Below are positions 5,167 to 5,983 of a stretch of DNA of 5,983 nt, piece after piece. The position numbers and the translations under genes are program-made. The DNA is from Candidatus Dormiibacterota bacterium (GTDB lineage Bacteria; Chloroflexota; Dormibacteria; Dormibacterales; Dormibacteraceae). The stretch lies in the NCBI GenBank assembly GCA_955652585.1, contig CATPBF010000041.1, positions 1 through 5,983 on the forward strand, in the 5' to 3' direction. The notes beneath the pieces are model-generated. The model did not search any database, was not told where the DNA came from, and saw only the letters and a list, made by a program, of their open reading frames with translations. Within the stretch, counting starts at the first letter, position 1, and each line of letters starts with the position of its first letter.

Positions 5167-5983
5167 CTACTGCCTGACGATCGCGGCGGCGCCCTTCCTC
5201 AATACGTACTTCTGGATCTTGCCCGTCGCGGTCTTCGGCAGCTCCTGGACGAAGGTCACGCTGTGCGGCGCCTTGAAATGCGCAAGACGTTCGCGGCACA
5301 GCTGGATGAGTTCGTCCTCGGTGGCCGTTGCGCCTGCCTTGAGCACCACGTACGCGTGCGGCGCCTCTCCCCACTTCTCGTGCGGCAAGCCAACGATCGC
5401 TGCCTCCTGCACGGAGGGGTGGCGCAGCAGCACGCCCTCGACCTCCACAGATGAGATGTTTTCGCCGCCGCTGATGATCACGTCCTTGATCCGGTCGCGA
5501 ATTTCCACGTAACCGTCGGGATGCATGACCGCCGCGTCGCCGGTATGGAACCAGCCGTCGCCCATCACCTTCTTGGTCGCCTCAGGGTCCTTGTAGTAGC
5601 CCTCCATGACCACGTTGCCCCTGAAGACGATCTCGCCCAGCTCCTGCCCGTTCATGGCCACGTCGTTGCCCGAGGCGTCGACGACCCGCAGCTCGCCTGA
5701 CGTGATCATTTCCACTCCGGTCCGCGCCTTGATGATCGCGCGGTCGACAGGCGCCAGGCGGCGATGTTCTGGACGCGGCTCGCAGATGGTCAGGAACGGT
5801 GACGTCTCCGTCAGCCCGTAAACCTGCGTGATCTCCCAGCCGAACTCCCCCTCCATCCGCTCGATGGTCGCCGCGGCCGGCGGCGCGCCGGCGGTGACCA
5901 CGTTGACTCCGCGCGGCACCTCGCCGCGGACGGCCACCGGCGCGTTGGCGAGGGCGATCAGCACCGTCGGAGCGGCGCAGAGC
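5167..5983 (-). CDS. Acyl-CoA synthetase (AMP-binding, ANL superfamily), C-terminal 271 residues
   Basis: This is the C-terminal half of an ATP-dependent fatty or other acyl-CoA ligase; the N-terminal part with the P-loop lies beyond the window edge. Numbering from the edge, VTAGAPPAA (29-37) and QVYGLTETSP (53-62) are the adenylate-binding motifs, GDGWFHTGD (141-149) supplies the ATP-ribose Asp, DRIKDVIISGGENIS (163-177) is the hinge, and PKTATGKIQK (249-258) carries the catalytic Lys255. GGENIS and the overall pattern fit medium/long-chain (AlkK-like) synthetases rather than the benzoate group, so it is a distant paralogue of the ligase at 1505-3037 with a different substrate. It ends with TAG at 5169-5167, followed 2 bases later by the GTG of the SRPBCC remnant, indicating a former two-gene transcription unit. 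The frame is open to the window edge and has no visible defect. Confidence 0.92.
   Translation of the reverse strand, partial: LCAAPTVLIALANAPVAVRGEVPRGVNVVTAGAPPAAATIERMEGEFGWEITQVYGLTETSPFLTICEPRPEHRRLAPVDRAIIKARTGVEMITSGELRVVDASGNDVAMNGQELGEIVFRGNVVMEGYYKDPEATKKVMGDGWFHTGDAAVMHPDGYVEIRDRIKDVIISGGENISSVEVEGVLLRHPSVQEAAIVGLPHEKWGEAPHAYVVLKAGATATEDELIQLCRERLAHFKAPHSVTFVQELPKTATGKIQKYVLRKGAAAIVRQ

Noticed and set aside
1505..5250. Long-range DNA repeat between the C-terminal ends of the two CoA ligases (near 1530-1590 and 5200-5260)
   Set aside because: The similarity comes from the conserved PKTxTGKIQ motif of a shared superfamily; the rest of the proteins diverge strongly, so it is not a recombination repeat.
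1..5983. tRNA or rRNA genes, CRISPR arrays, insertion-sequence ends and attachment sites
   Set aside because: I looked for cloverleaf-like segments, spaced direct repeats, terminal inverted repeats and transposase motifs and saw none that hold up.

Overview
This 6 kb window is GC-rich bacterial DNA and reads as a chromosomal segment of a soil-type bacterium from an actinobacterial, Chloroflexota or Dormibacterota-like lineage. That placement is an inference from the DUF222-HNH gene, the leaderless-type promoter, the strong GC bias at third codon positions and the catabolic CoA ligases. No marker gene fixes the taxon. No tRNA, rRNA, CRISPR array or insertion sequence is visible.

Layout. On the minus strand, 3037 down to 1 is a tightly packed operon: a benzoate-CoA-ligase-family enzyme, then a LeuB-type beta-decarboxylating dehydrogenase whose likely CTG start overlaps the ligase end by 8 bases, then a LeuC/HacA-type hydro-lyase large subunit cut by the window edge. 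On the plus strand, starting 24 bases from the ligase start and divergent from it, 3062-3409 encodes a small DCC-family (DUF393) thiol-disulfide oxidoreductase. Its second motif cysteine is replaced by an in-frame TGA, so ordinary ORF calling misses it. An intergenic stretch of about 150 bases follows, with a weak terminator-like hairpin, inverted repeats and a good sigma70-type promoter that drives a DUF222-HNH endonuclease-like gene (3562-4680) from its own ATG. Converging on it from the right, on the minus strand, are a SRPBCC-family gene broken by two in-frame TAA codons (5164-4712) and the C-terminal half of a second acyl-CoA ligase (5983-5167).

The main discovery candidate is the DCC gene. 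The reading frame is homologous to the family on both sides of the TGA, the TGA falls exactly on the second Cys of the DGxCxxC motif, and a 6-bp stem with a GGTC tetraloop begins its loop 17 bases after the TGA. This is the position and loop expected of a bacterial SECIS element. It is therefore either a selenocysteine-containing DCC protein or a gene inactivated by a single nonsense change. The broken SRPBCC gene nearby shows that decay does occur in this region, so both readings stay open.

Functionally, the left operon probably activates an aromatic or other carboxylic acid as a CoA thioester, or pairs this with isomerisation and oxidative decarboxylation of a malate-type acid by the LeuC- and LeuB-like enzymes. 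Leucine biosynthesis is possible for the latter two, but no leuA is in view. The right-hand ligase with its SRPBCC neighbour looks like a separate lipid or acid-activation unit.
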